This document shows, in pieces, positions 1-12,254 of a DNA stretch of 64,000 nucleotides (its first letter is position 1; every line of letters begins with the position of its first letter). The notes under the pieces were generated by a model that did not search any database, had not been told where the DNA came from, and worked only from the letters and a program-made list of their open reading frames with translations. Source of the DNA: Climacium dendroides (lineage: Eukaryota > Streptophyta > Bryopsida > Hypnales > Climaciaceae); NCBI GenBank assembly GCA_950106755.1, contig OX467085.1, positions 3,906,001-3,970,000 on the forward strand. Reading direction: 5' to 3'. The translations under genes were made by a program, and so were the position numbers.

Positions 1-228
1 CACAAGTTGCAAATCTTTGAAATAATAAGGATTCATGGAAAAAATGTAGTTTAAGAGAACCCTATTGCTTGCCCACACTTTTTCAAGTGAATTCGGTTTA
101 AAAAAAGAGACTCTAGAAATCATGTTGTATTTAATAGAAACTAAACCAATAAATTATATCAATTTGACGTGGCAGCATGTCCAAATACATAACACACAAG
201 TTGCAAATCTTTGAAATAATTAGGATTC

Positions 229-422
229 ATGGAAAAAATGAAGTTTAAGAGAACCCTATCGCTTCCCCACACTTTCTCAAGTGAATTCAGTTTAAAAAAA
301 GAGACTCTAGAAATCATGTTGTATTTAATAGAAACCAAACCAATAAATTATATCAATTTGACGTGGCAGCATGTCCAAATACATAACACACAAGTTGCAA
401 ATCTTTGAAATAATTAGGATTC
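229..422 (+). repeat. Chimeric monomer: type 2 left half, type 1 right half
   Basis: Positions 30-62 of this monomer carry the full type 2 set ('atcgcttcccc', 'actttctc', 'gaattcagt'). The right half is type 1 ('gtggcagcatgtccaaatac', 'caagttgc'). It is surrounded by type 1 monomers, about 46.5 kb from the type 2 domain. Either type 2 sequence was copied here by conversion, or the chimera reflects an older state from which type 2 was later amplified. Confidence 0.85.
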
Positions 423-616
423 ATGGAAGAAATAAAGTTTAAGAGAACCCTATTGCTTGCCCACACTGTTTCAGTTGAAATGGGTTTAAAAAAAGAGACT
501 CTAGAAATCATGTTGTATTTAATAGAAACCAAACCAATAAATTATATCAATTTGACGTGCCAGCATGTCCGAAAACATAACACACAAGTTGCAAATCTTT
601 GAAATAATTAGGATTC

Positions 617-3139
617 ATGGAAAAAATGAAGTTTAAGAGAACCCTATTGCTTGCCCACACTTTTTCAGTTGAAATGGGTTTAAAAAAAGAGACTCTAGAA
701 ATCATGTTGTATTTAATAGAAACCAAACCAATAAATTATATCAATTTGACGTGGAATCATGTCCGAATACATAACACACAAGTTGCAAATCTTTGAGATA
801 ATTAGGATTCATGGAAAAAATGAAGTTTAAGAGAACCCTATTGCTTGCCCACACTTTTTCAGTTGAAATGGGTTTAAAAAAAGAGACTCTAGAAATCATG
901 TTGTATTTAATAGAAACCAAACCAATAAATTATATCAATCTGACGTTGAATCATGTCCGAAAACATAACACACAAGTTGCAAATCTTTGAAATAATTAGG
1001 ATTCATGGAAAAAATGAAGTTTAAGAGAACCCTATTGCTTGCCCACACTTTTTCAGTTGAAATGGGTTTAAAAAAAGAGACTCTAGAAATCATGTTGTAT
1101 TTAATAGAAACCAAACCAATAAATTATATCAATTTGACGTGGAATCATGTCCGAATACATAACACACAAGTTGCAAATCTTTGAAATAATTAGGATTCAT
1201 GGAAAAAATGAAGCTTAAGAGAACCCTATTGCTTGCCCACACTTTTTCAGTTGAAATGGGTTTAAAAAAAGAGACTCTAGAAATCATGTTGTATTTAATA
1301 GAAACCAAACCAATAAATTATATCAATTTGACGTTGAATCATGTCCGAAAACATAACACACAAACTGCAAATCTTTGAAATAATAAGGATTCATGGAAAA
1401 AATGTAGTTTAAGAGAACCCTATTGCTTTCCCACAGTTTTTCAAGTGAATTCGGTTTAAAAAAAGAGACTCTAGAAATCATGTTGTATTTAATAGAAACC
1501 AAACCAATAAATTATATCAATTTGACGTGGCAGCATGTCCAAATACATAACACACAAGTTACAAATCTTTGAAATAATTAGGATTCATGGAAAAAATGAA
1601 GTTTAACAGAACCCTATTGCTTGCCCACACTGTTTCAGTTGAAATGGGTTTAAAAAAAGAGACTCTAGAAATCATGTTGTATTTAATAGAAACCAAACCA
1701 ATAAATTATATCAATTTGACGTTGAATCATGTCCGAAAACATAACACACAAACTGCAAATCTTTGAAATAATAAGGATTCATGGAAAAAATGTAGTTTAA
1801 GAGAACCCTATTGCTTTCCCACAGTTTTTCAAGTGAATTCGGTTTAAAAAAAGAGACTCTAGAAATCATGTTGTATTTAATAGAAACCAAACCAATAAAT
1901 TATATCAATTTGACGTGGAATCATGTCCGAATACATAACACACAAGTTGCAAATCTTTGAAATAATTAGGATTCATGGAAAAAATAAAGTTTAAGTGAAC
2001 CCTATTGCTTGCCCACACTTTTTCAGTTGAAATGGGTTTAAAAAAAGAGACTCTAGAAATCATGTTGTATTTAATAGAAACCAAACCAATAAATTATATC
2101 AATTTGACGTGGAATCATGTCCAAATACATAACACACAAGTTGCAAATCTTTGAAATAATTAGGATCCATGGAAAAAAATGTAGTTTAAGAGAACCCTAT
2201 TGCTTGCCCACACTTTTTCAGTTGAAATGGGTTTAAAAAAAGAGACTCTAGAAATCATGTTGTATTTAATAGAAACCAAACCAATAAATTATATCAATTT
2301 GACGTTGAATCATGTCCGAATACATAACACACAAGTTGCAAATCTTTGAAATAATTAGGATTCATGGAAAAAATGTAGTTTAAGAGAACCCTATTGCTTG
2401 CCCACACATTTTCAGTTGAAATGGGTTTAAAAAAAGAGACTCTAGAAATCATGTTGTATTTAATAGAAACCAAACCAATAAATTATATCAATTTGACGTT
2501 GAATCATGTCCGAAAACATAACACACAAACTGCAAATCTTTGAAATAATAAGGATTCATGGAAAAAATGTAGTTTAAGAGAACCCTATTGCTTTCCCACA
2601 GTTTTTCAAGTGAATTCGGTTTAAAAAAAGAGACTCTAGAAATCATGTTGTATTTAATAGAAACTAAACCAATAAATTATATCAATTTGACGTGGCAGCA
2701 TGTCCAAATACATAACACACAAGTTGCAAATCTTTGAAATAATTAGGATTCATGGAAAAAATAAAGTTTAAGAGAACCCTATTGCTTGCCCACACTTTTT
2801 CAGTTGAAATGGGTTTAAAAAAAGAGACTCTAGAAATCATGTTGTATTTAATAGAAACCAAACCAATAAATTATATCAATTTGACGTGGAATCATGTCCA
2901 AATACATAACACACAAGTTGCAAATCTTTCAAATAATTAGGATTCATGGAAAAAATGTAGTTTAAGAGAACCCTATTGCTTGCCCACACTTTTTCAAGTG
3001 AATTCGGTTTAAAAAAAGAGACTCTAGAAATCATGTTGTATTTAATAGAAACTAAACCAATAAATTATATCAATTTGACGTGGAAGCATGTCCAAATACA
3101 TAACACACAAGTTGCAAATCTTTGAAATAATTAGGATTC
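617..3139 (+). repeat. HOR block A, copy 1 (13-mer)
   Basis: Thirteen consecutive monomers repeat in the same order in the next block. Diagnostic members are the monomer with 'aatctgacgttgaatc' (starts 811), the one with 'aagctt' (1199), the one with 'tttcccacag' and 'gtggcagc' (1393), the one with 'tttaagtgaac' (1975), and the one ending 'ctttcaaat' (2752). Offset to copy 2 is 2523 bp at the left (617 to 3140) and 2328 bp at the right (2752 to 5080), so the two copies differ by one monomer plus one base. Confidence 0.85.
2169..2363 (+). repeat. 195-bp monomer with an extra A and a GGATCC junction
   Basis: The run after ATGG has seven A instead of six ('ggaaaaaaatgtag'), making this monomer 195 bp and shifting the phase of everything downstream by one base relative to 194-bp counting. 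Just before it the usual 'aggattcatgg' reads 'aggatccatgg', which creates a GGATCC hexamer. Its counterpart in HOR copy 2, at 4498, has neither change, so both arose after the duplication or were lost from copy 2. Confidence 0.8.
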
Positions 3140-5467
3140 ATGGAAAAAATGAAGTTTAAGAGAACCCTATTGCTTGCCCACACTTTTTCAGTTGAAATGG
3201 GTTTAAAAAAAGAGACTCTAGAAATCATGTTGTATTTAATAGAAACCAAACCAATAAATTATATCAATTTGACGTGGAATCATGTCCGAATACATAACAC
3301 ACAAGTTGCAAATCTTTGAAATAATTAGGATTCATGGAAAAAATGAAGTTTAAGAGAACCCTATTGCTTGCCCACACTTTTTCAGTTGAAATGGGTTTAA
3401 AAAAAGAGACTCTAGAAATCATGTTGTATTTAATAGAAACCAAACCAATAAATTATATCAATCTGACGTTGAATCATGTCCGAAAACATAACACACAAGT
3501 TGCAAATCTTTGAAATAATTAGGATTCATGGAAAAAATGAAGTTTAAGAGAACCCTATTGCTTGCCCACACTTTTTCAGTTGAAATGGGTTTAAAAAAAG
3601 AGACTCTAGAAATCATGTTGTATTTAATAGAAACCAAACCAATAAATTATATCAATTTGACGTGGAATCATGTCCGAATACATAACACACAAGTTGCAAA
3701 TCTTTGAAATAATTAGGATTCATGGAAAAAATGAAGCTTAAGAGAACCCTATTGCTTGCCCACACTTTTTCAGTTGAAATGGGTTTAAAAAAAGAGACTC
3801 TAGAAATCATGTTGTATTTAATAGAAACCAAACCAATAAATTATATCAATTTGACGTTGAATCATGTCCGAAAACATAACACACAAACTGCAAATCTTTG
3901 AAATAATAAGGATTCATGGAAAAAATGTAGTTTAAGAGAACCCTATTGCTTTCCTACAGTTTTTCAAGTGAATTCGGTTTAAAAAAAGAGACTCTAGAAA
4001 TCATGTTGTATTTAATAGAAACCAAACCAATAAATTATATCAATTTGACGTGGCAGCATGTCCAAATACATAACACACAAGTTGCAAATCTTTGAAATAA
4101 TTAGGATTCATGGAAAAAATGAAGTTTAAGAGAACCCTATTGCTTGCCCACACTTTTTCAGTTGAAATGGGTTTAAAAAAAGAGACTCTAGAAATCATGT
4201 TGTATTTAATAGAAACCAAACCAATAAATTATATCAATTTGACGTGGAATCATGTCCGAATACATAACACACAAGTTGCAAATCTTTGAAATAATTAGGA
4301 TTCATGGAAAAAATAAAGTTTAAGTGAACCCTATTGCTTGCCCACACTTTTTCAGTTGAAATGGGTTTAAAAAAAGAGACTCTAGAAATCATGTTGTATT
4401 TAATAGAAACCAAACCAATAAATTATATCAATTTGACGTGGAATCATGTCCGAATACATAACACACAAGTTGCAAATCTTTGAAATAATTAGGATTCATG
4501 GAAAAAATGTAGTTTAAGAGAACCCTATTGCTTGCCCACACTTTTTCAGTTGAAATGGGTTTAAAAAAAGAGACTCTAGAAATCATGTTGTATTTAATAG
4601 AAACCAAACCAATAAATTATATCAATTTGACGTTGAATCATGTCCGAATACATAACACACAAGTTGCAAATCTTTGAAATAATTAGGATTCATGGAAAAA
4701 ATGTAGTTTAAGAGAACCCTATTGCTTGCCCACACTTTTTCAGTTGAAATGGGTTTAAAAAAAGAGACTCTAGAAATCATGTTGTATTTAATAGAAACCA
4801 AACCAATAAATTATATCAATTTGACGTTGAATCATGTCCGAAAACATAACACACAAACTGCAAATCTTTGAAATAATAAGGATTCATGGAAAAAATGTAG
4901 TTTAAGAGAACCCTATTGCTTTCCCACAGTTTTTCAAGTGAATTCGGTTTAAAAAAAGAGACTCTAGAAATCATGTTGTATTTAATAGAAACTAAACCAA
5001 TAAATTATATCAATTTGACGTGGCAGCATGTCCAAATACATAACACACAAGTTGCAAATCTTTGAAATAATTAGGATTCATGGAAAAAATAAAGTTTAAG
5101 AGAACCCTATTGCTTGCCCACACTTTTTCAGTTGAAATGGGTTTAAAAAAAGAGACTCTAGAAATCATGTTGTATTTAATAGAAACCAAACCAATAAATT
5201 ATATCAATTTGACGTGGAATCATGTCCAAATACATAACACACAAGTTGCAAATCTTTCAAATAATTAGGATTCATGGAAAAAATGTAGTTTAAGAGAACC
5301 CTATTGCTTGCCCACACTTTTTCAAGTGAATTCGGTTTAAAAAAAGAGACTCTAGAAATCATGTTGTATTTAATAGAAACTAAACCAATAAATTATATCA
5401 ATTTGACGTGGAAGCATGTCCAAATACATAACACACAAGTTGCAAATCTTTGAAATAATTAGGATTC
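3140..5467 (+). repeat. HOR block A, copy 2 (12-mer, one monomer lost)
   Basis: This block repeats the diagnostic order of copy 1: 'aatctgacgttg' monomer at 3334, 'aagctt' monomer at 3722, 'tttcctacag' monomer at 3916, 'tttaagtgaac' monomer at 4304, 'ctttcaaat' monomer at 5080. Where copy 1 has two monomers (1587 and 1781), this copy has a single monomer at 4110. That is the expected result of an unequal exchange removing one unit. Confidence 0.85.
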
Positions 5468-6631
5468 ATGGAAAAAATGTAGTTTAAGAGAACCCTATTG
5501 CTTGCCCACAGTTTTTCACGTGAATTCGGTTTAAAAAAAGAGACTCTAGAAATCATGTTGTATTTAATAGAAACCAAACCAATAAATTATATCAATTTGA
5601 CGTGGAATCATGTCCGAATACATAACACACAAGTTGCAAATCTTTGAAATAATTAGGATTCATGGAAAAAATGAAGTTTAAGAGAACCCTATTGCTTGCC
5701 CACACTTTTTCAAGTGAATTCGGTTTAAAAAAAGAGACTCTAGAAATCATGTTGTATTTAATAGAAACTAAACCAATAAATTATATCAATTTGACGTGGA
5801 AGCATGTCCGAATACATAACACACAAGTTGCAAATCTTTGAAATAATTAGGATTCATGGAAAAAATGTAGTTTAAGAGAACCCTATTGCTTGCCCACAGT
5901 TTTTCAAGTGAATTCGGTTTAAAAAAAGAGACTCTAGAAATCATGTTGTATTTAATAGAAACCAAACCAATAAATTATATCAATTTGACGTGGAATCATG
6001 TCCGAATACATAACACACAAGTTGCAAATCTTTCAAATAATTAGGATTCATGGAAAAAATGTAGTTTAAGAGAACCCTATTGCTTGCCCACACTTTTTCA
6101 AGTGAATTCGGTTTAAAAAAAGAGACTCTAGAAATCATGTTGTATTTAATAGAAACTAAACCAATAAATTATATCAATTTGACGTGGAAGCATGTCCGAA
6201 TACATAACACACAAGTTGCAAATCTTTGAAATAATTAGGATTCATGGAAAAAATGTAGTTTAAGAGAACCCTATTGCTTGCCCACACTTTTTCAAGTGAA
6301 ATGGGTTTAAAAAAAGAGACTCTAGAAATCATGTTGTATTTAATAGAAACCAAACCAATAAATTATATCAATTTGACGTGGAATCATGTCCGAATACATA
6401 ACACACAAGTTGCAAATCTTTGAAATAATTAGGATTCATGGAAAAAATAAAGTTTAAGAGAACCCTATTGCTTGCCCACACTTTTTCAGTTGAAATGGGT
6501 TTAAAAAAAGAGACTCTAGAAATCATGTTGTATTTAATAGAAACCAAACCAATAAATTATATCAATTTGACGTGGAATCATGTCCGAATACATAACACAC
6601 AAGTTGCAAATCTTTCAAATAATTAGGATTC
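5468..6631 (+). repeat. HOR block B, partial copy (6 monomers)
   Basis: The order is: 'cacagtttttcacgtg' (5468), 'atgaag' with 'gtggaagc' (5662), 'cacagtttttcaagtg' ending 'ctttcaaat' (5856), 'atgtag' with 'gtggaagc' (6050), hybrid 'caagtgaaatggg' (6244), then 'ataaag' with 'cagttg' ending 'ctttcaaat' (6438). The same order recurs in the next two copies; monomers 5468-6631 match 8378-9541 member by member at the block-defining sites I compared. The last members differ at 'gtggaatc' versus 'gtggaagc'. Confidence 0.8.
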
Positions 6632-8183
6632 ATGGAAAAAATGTAGTTTAAGAGAACCCTATTGCTTGCCCACACTTTTTCAGTTGAATTCGGTTTAAAA
6701 AAAGAAACTCTAAAAATCATGTTGTATTTAATAGAAACTAAACCAATAAATTATATCAATTTGACGTGGAAGCATGTCCGAATACATAACACACAAGTTG
6801 CAAATCTTTGAAATAATTAGGATTCATGGAAAAAATGTAGTTTAAGAGAACCCTATTGCTTGCCCACAGTTTTTCACGTGAATTCGGTTTAAAAAAAGAG
6901 ACTCTAGAAATCATGTTGTATTTAATAGAAACCAAACCAATAAATTATATCAATTTGACGTGGAATCATGTCCAAATACATAACACACAAGTTGCAAATC
7001 TTTGAAATAATTAGGATTCATGGAAAAAATGAAGTTTAAGAGAACCCTATTGCTTGCCCACACTTTTTCAAGTGAATTCGGTTTAAAAAAAGAGACTCTA
7101 GAAATCATGTTGTATTTAATAGAAACTAAACCAATAAATTATATCAATTTGACGTGGAAGCATGTCCGAATACATAACACACAAGTTGCAAATCTTTGAA
7201 ATAATTAGGATTCATGGAAAAAATGTAGTTTAAGAGAACCCTATTGCTTGCCCACACTTTTTCAAGTGAATTCGGTTTAAAAAAAGAGACTCTAGAAATC
7301 ATGTTGTATTTAATAGAAACTAAACCAATAAATTATATCAATTTGACGTGGAAGCATGTCCGAATACATAACACACAAGTTGCAAATCTTTGGAATAATT
7401 AGGATTCATGGAAAAAATGTAGTTTAAGAGAACCCTATTGCTTGCCCACAGTTTTTCACGTGAATTCGGTTTAAAAAAAGAGACTCTAGAAATCATGTTG
7501 TATTTAATAGAAACCAAACCAATAAATTATATCAATTTGACGTGGAATCATGTCCGAATACATAACACACAAGTTGCAAATCTTTCAAATAATTAGGATT
7601 CATGGAAAAAATGTAGTTTAAGAGAACCCTATTGCTTGCCCACACTTTTTCAAGTGAATTCGGTTTAAAAAAAGAGACTCTAGAAATCATGTTGTATTTA
7701 ATAGAAACTAAACCAATAAATTATATCAATTTGACGTGGAAGCATGTCCGAATACATAACACACAAGTTGCAAATCTTTGAAATAATTAGGATTCATGGA
7801 AAAAATGTAGTTTAAGAGAACCCTATTGCTTGCCCACACTTTTTCAAGTGAAATGGGTTTAAAAAAAGAGACTCTAGAAATCATGTTGTATTTAATAGAA
7901 ACCAAACCAATAAATTATATCAATTTGACGTGGAATCATGTCCGAATACATAACACACAAGTTGCAAATCTTTGAAATAATTAGGATTCATGGAAAAAAT
8001 AAAGTTTAAGAGAACCCTATTGCTTGCCCACACTTTTTCAGTTGAAATGGGTTTAAAAAAAGAGACTCTAGAAATCATGTTGTATTTAATAGAAACCAAA
8101 CCAATAAATTATATCAATTTGACGTGGAATCATGTCCGAATACATAACACACAAGTTGCAAATCTTTCAAATAATTAGGATTC
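6632..8183 (+). repeat. HOR block B, 8-monomer copy (1552 bp)
   Basis: Begins with the hybrid 'cagttgaattcgg' monomer (6632), which also carries unusual changes 'aagaaactctaaaaatc' that destroy the TCTAGA found in almost all other monomers. It continues with 'cacgtg', 'atgaag', an extra 'atgtag' monomer (7214), 'cacgtg' ending 'ctttcaaat', 'atgtag', 'caagtgaaatggg' and 'ataaag' (7990). The extra monomer makes this copy 8 units; the neighbour has 7. Confidence 0.8.
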
Positions 8184-9541
8184 ATGGAAAAAATGTAGTT
8201 TAAGAGAACCCTATTGCTTGCCCACACTTTTTCAGTTGAATTCGGTTTAAAAAAAGAGACTCTAGAAATCATGTTGTATTTAATAGAAACTAAACCAATA
8301 AATTATATCAATTTGACGTGGAAGCATGTCCGAATACATAACACACAAGTTGCAAATCTTTGAAATAATTAGGATTCATGGAAAAAATGTAGTTTAAGAG
8401 AACCCTATTGCTTGCCCACAGTTTTTCACGTGAATTCGGTTTAAAAAAAGAGACTCTAGAAATCATGTTGTATTTAATAGAAACCAAACCAATAAATTAT
8501 ATCAATTTGACGTGGAATCATGTCCGAATACATAACACACAAGTTGCAAATCTTTGAAATAATTAGGATTCATGGAAAAAATGAAGTTTAAGAGAACCCT
8601 ATTGCTTGCCCACACTTTTTCAAGTGAATTCGGTTTAAAAAAAGAGACTCTAGAAATCATGTTGTATTTAATAGAAACTAAACCAATAAATTATATCAAT
8701 TTGACGTGGAAGCATGTCCGAATACATAACACACAAGTTGCAAATCTTTGAAATAATTAGGATTCATGGAAAAAATGTAGTTTAAGAGAACCCTATTGCT
8801 TGCCCACAGTTTTTCAAGTGAATTCGGTTTAAAAAAAGAGACTCTAGAAATCATGTTGTATTTAATAGAAACCAAACCAATAAATTATATCAATTTGACG
8901 TGGAATCATGTCCGAATACATAACACACAAGTTGCAAATCTTTCAAATAATTAGGATTCATGGAAAAAATGTAGTTTAAGAGAACCCTATTGCTTGCCCA
9001 CACTTTTTCAAGTGAATTCGGTTTAAAAAAAGAGACTCTAGAAATCATGTTGTATTTAATAGAAACTAAACCAATAAATTATATCAATTTGACGTGGAAG
9101 CATGTCCGAATACATAACACACAAGTTGCAAATCTTTGAAATAATTAGGATTCATGGAAAAAATGTAGTTTAAGAGAACCCTATTGCTTGCCCACACTTT
9201 TTCAAGTGAAATGGGTTTAAAAAAAGAGACTCTAGAAATCATGTTGTATTTAATAGAAACCAAACCAATAAATTATATCAATTTGACGTGGAATCATGTC
9301 CGAATACATAACACACAAGTTGCAAATCTTTGAAATAATTAGGATTCATGGAAAAAATAAAGTTTAAGAGAACCCTATTGCTTGCCCACACTTTTTCAGT
9401 TGAAATGGGTTTAAAAAAAGAGACTCTAGAAATCATGTTGTATTTAATAGAAACCAAACCAATAAATTATATCAATTTGACGTGGAAGCATGTCCGAATA
9501 CATAACACACAAGTTGCAAATCTTTGAAATAATTAGGATTC
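8184..9541 (+). repeat. HOR block B, 7-monomer copy (1358 bp)
   Basis: Starts with hybrid 'cagttgaattcgg' (8184) and ends with the 'ataaag' monomer at 9348. The order is that of the preceding copy minus one monomer. The final monomer has 'gtggaagc' and 'ctttgaaat' where the earlier copies have 'gtggaatc' and 'ctttcaaat', and it also serves as the first unit of the next HOR type. Confidence 0.8.
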
Positions 9542-12254
9542 ATGGAAAAAATGTAGTTTAAGAGAACCCTATTGCTTGCCCACACTTTTTCAAGTGAAAT
9601 GGGTTTAAAAAAAGAGACTCTAGAAATCATGTTGTATTTAATAGAAACCAAACCAATAAATTATATCAATTTGACGTGGAATCATGTCCGAATACATAAC
9701 ACACAAGTTGCAAATCTTTCAAATAATTAGGATTCATGGAAAAAATGTAGTTTAAGAGAACCCTATTGCTTGCCCACACTTTTTCAAGTGAATTCGGTTT
9801 AAAAAAAGAGACTCTAGAAATCATGTTGTATTTAATAGAAACGAAACCAATAAATTATATCAATTTGACGTGGAAGCATGTCCGAATACATAACACACAA
9901 GTTGCAAATCTTTGAAATAATTAGGATTCATGGAAAAAATGTAGTTTAAGAGAACCCTATTGCTTGCCCACAGTTTTTCACGTGAATTCGGTTTAAAAAA
10001 GAGACTCTAGAAATCATGTTGTATTTAATAGAAACCAAACCAATAAATTATATCAATTTGACGTGGAATCATGTCCGAATACATAACACACAAGTTGCAA
10101 ATCTTTGAAATAATTAGGATTCATGGAAAAAATGAAGTTTAAGAGAACCCTATTGCTTGCCCACACTTTTTCAAGTGAATTCGGTTTAAAAAAAGAGACT
10201 CTAGAAATCATGTTGTATTTAATAGAAACTAAACCAATAAATTATATCAATTTGACGTGGAAGCATGTCCGAATACATAACACACAAGTTGCAAATCTTT
10301 GAAATAATTAGGATTCATGGAAAAAATGTAGTTTAAGAGAACCCTATTGCTTGCCCACAGATTTTCAAGTGAATTCGGTTTAAGAAAAGAGACTCTAGAA
10401 ATCATGTTGTATTTAATAGAAACTAAACCAATAAATTATATCAATTTGACGTGGAAGCATGTCCGAATACATAACACACAAGTTGCAAATCTTTGAAATA
10501 ATTAGGATTCATGGAAAAAATGTAGTTTAAGAGAACCCTATTGGTTGCCCACACTTTTTCAAGTGAAATGGGTTTAAAAAAAGAGACTCTAGAAATCATG
10601 TTGTATTTAATAGAAACCAAACCAATAAATTATATCAATTTGACGTGGAATCATGTCCGAATACATAACACACAAGTTGCAAATCTTTCAAATAATTAGG
10701 ATTCATGGAAAAAATGTAGTTTAAGAGAACCCTATTGCTTTCCCACACTTTTTCAAGTGAATTCGGTTTAAAAAAAGAGACTCTAGAAATCATGTTGTAT
10801 TTAATAGAAACGAAACCAATAAATTATATCAATTTGACGTGGAAGCATGTCCGAATACATAACACACAAGTTGCAAATCTTTGAAATAATTAGGATTCAT
10901 GGAAAAAATGTAGTTTAAGAGAACCCTATTGCTTGCCCACAGTTTTTCACGTGAATTCGGTTTAAAAAAGAGACTCTAGAAATCATGTTGTATTTAATAG
11001 AAACCAAACCAATAAATTATATCAATTTGACGTGGAATCATGTCCGAATACATAACACACAAGTTGCAAATCTTTGAAATAATTAGGATTCATGGAAAAA
11101 ATGAAGTTTAAGAGAACCCTATTGCTTGCCCACACTTTTTCAAGTGAATTCGGTTTAAAAAAAGAGACTCTAGAAATCATGTTGTATTTAATAGAAACTA
11201 AACCAATAAATTATATCAATTTGACGTGGAAGCATGTCCGAATACATAACACACAAGTTGCAAATCTTTGAAATAATTAGGATTCATGGAAAAAATGTAG
11301 TTTAAGAGAACCCTATTGCTTGCCCACAGATTTTCAAGTGAATTCGGTTTAAGAAAAGAGACTCTAGAAATCATGTTGTATTTAATAGAAACTAAACCAA
11401 TAAATTATATCAATTTGACGTGGAAGCATGTCCGAATACATAACACACAAGTTGCAAATCTTTGAAATAATTAGGATTCATGGAAAAAATGAAGTTTAAG
11501 AGAACCCTATTGCTTGCCCACATTTTTTCAGTTGAAATGGGTTTAAAAAAAGAGACTCTAGAAATCATGTTGTATTTAATAGAAACCAAACCAATAAATT
11601 ATATCAATTTGACGTGGAATCATGTCCGAATACATAACACACAAGTTGCAAATCTTTGAAATACTTAGGATTCATGGAAAAAATAAAGTTTAAGAGAACC
11701 CTATTGCTTGCCCACACTTTTTCAAGTGAATTCGGTTTAAAAAAAGAGACTCTAGAAATCATATTGTATTTAATAGAAACTAAACCAATAAATTATATCA
11801 ATTTGACGTGGAAGCATGTCCGAATACATAACACACAAGTTGCAAATCTTTGAAATAATTAGGATTCATGGAAAAAATGTAGTTTAAGAGAACCCTATTG
11901 CTTTCCCACACTTTTTCAAGTGAATTCGGTTTAAAAAAAGAGACTCTAGAAATCATGTTGTATTTAATAGAAACGAAACCAATAAATTATATCAATTTGA
12001 CGTGGAAGCATGTCCGAATACATAACACACAAGTTGCAAATCTTTGAAATAATTAGGATTCATGGAAAAAATGTAGTTTAAGAGAACCCTATTGCTTGCC
12101 CACAGTTTTTCACGTGAATTCGGTTTAAAAAAGAGACTCTAGAAATCATGTTGTATTTAATAGAAACCAAACCAATAAATTATATCAATTTGACGTGGAA
12201 TCATGTCCGAATACATAACACACAAGTTGCAAATCTTTGAAATAATTAGGATTC
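9348..12254 (+). repeat. HOR block C, copy 1 (15-mer, 2907 bp)
   Basis: Fifteen monomers, of which the first 13 recur at an exact offset of 2907 bp (9542 to 12449, 11674 to 14581). Internal markers are 'aaacgaaacc' monomers, 'cacagattttcaag' with 'taagaaaag', 'ttggttgccc', 'cattttttcag', 'gaaatacttagg', 'atcatattg', and three monomers that lost one A from the A7 run. The length is 3 bp short of 15 x 194 because of those three 193-bp members (9930, 10899, 12062). Confidence 0.9.
9542..11479 (+). repeat. Nested 5-mer pair inside HOR C copy 1 (2 x 969 bp)
   Basis: Monomers 9542-10510 and 10511-11479 are two tandem copies of the same five: hybrid 'caagtgaaatggg' ending 'ctttcaaat', 'aaacgaaacc', 'cacgtg' with a shortened A run, 'atgaag', and 'cacagatttt' with 'taagaaaag'. 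The second copy is marked by 'ttggttgccc' and 'tttcccacac', absent from the first. Each is 969 bp, i.e. 5 x 194 minus one base. Confidence 0.85.

Noticed and set aside
2160..2175. GGATCC site as a cloning or vector junction
   Set aside because: It is a single T to C change in the normal 'aggattcatgg' with satellite sequence continuing on both sides.
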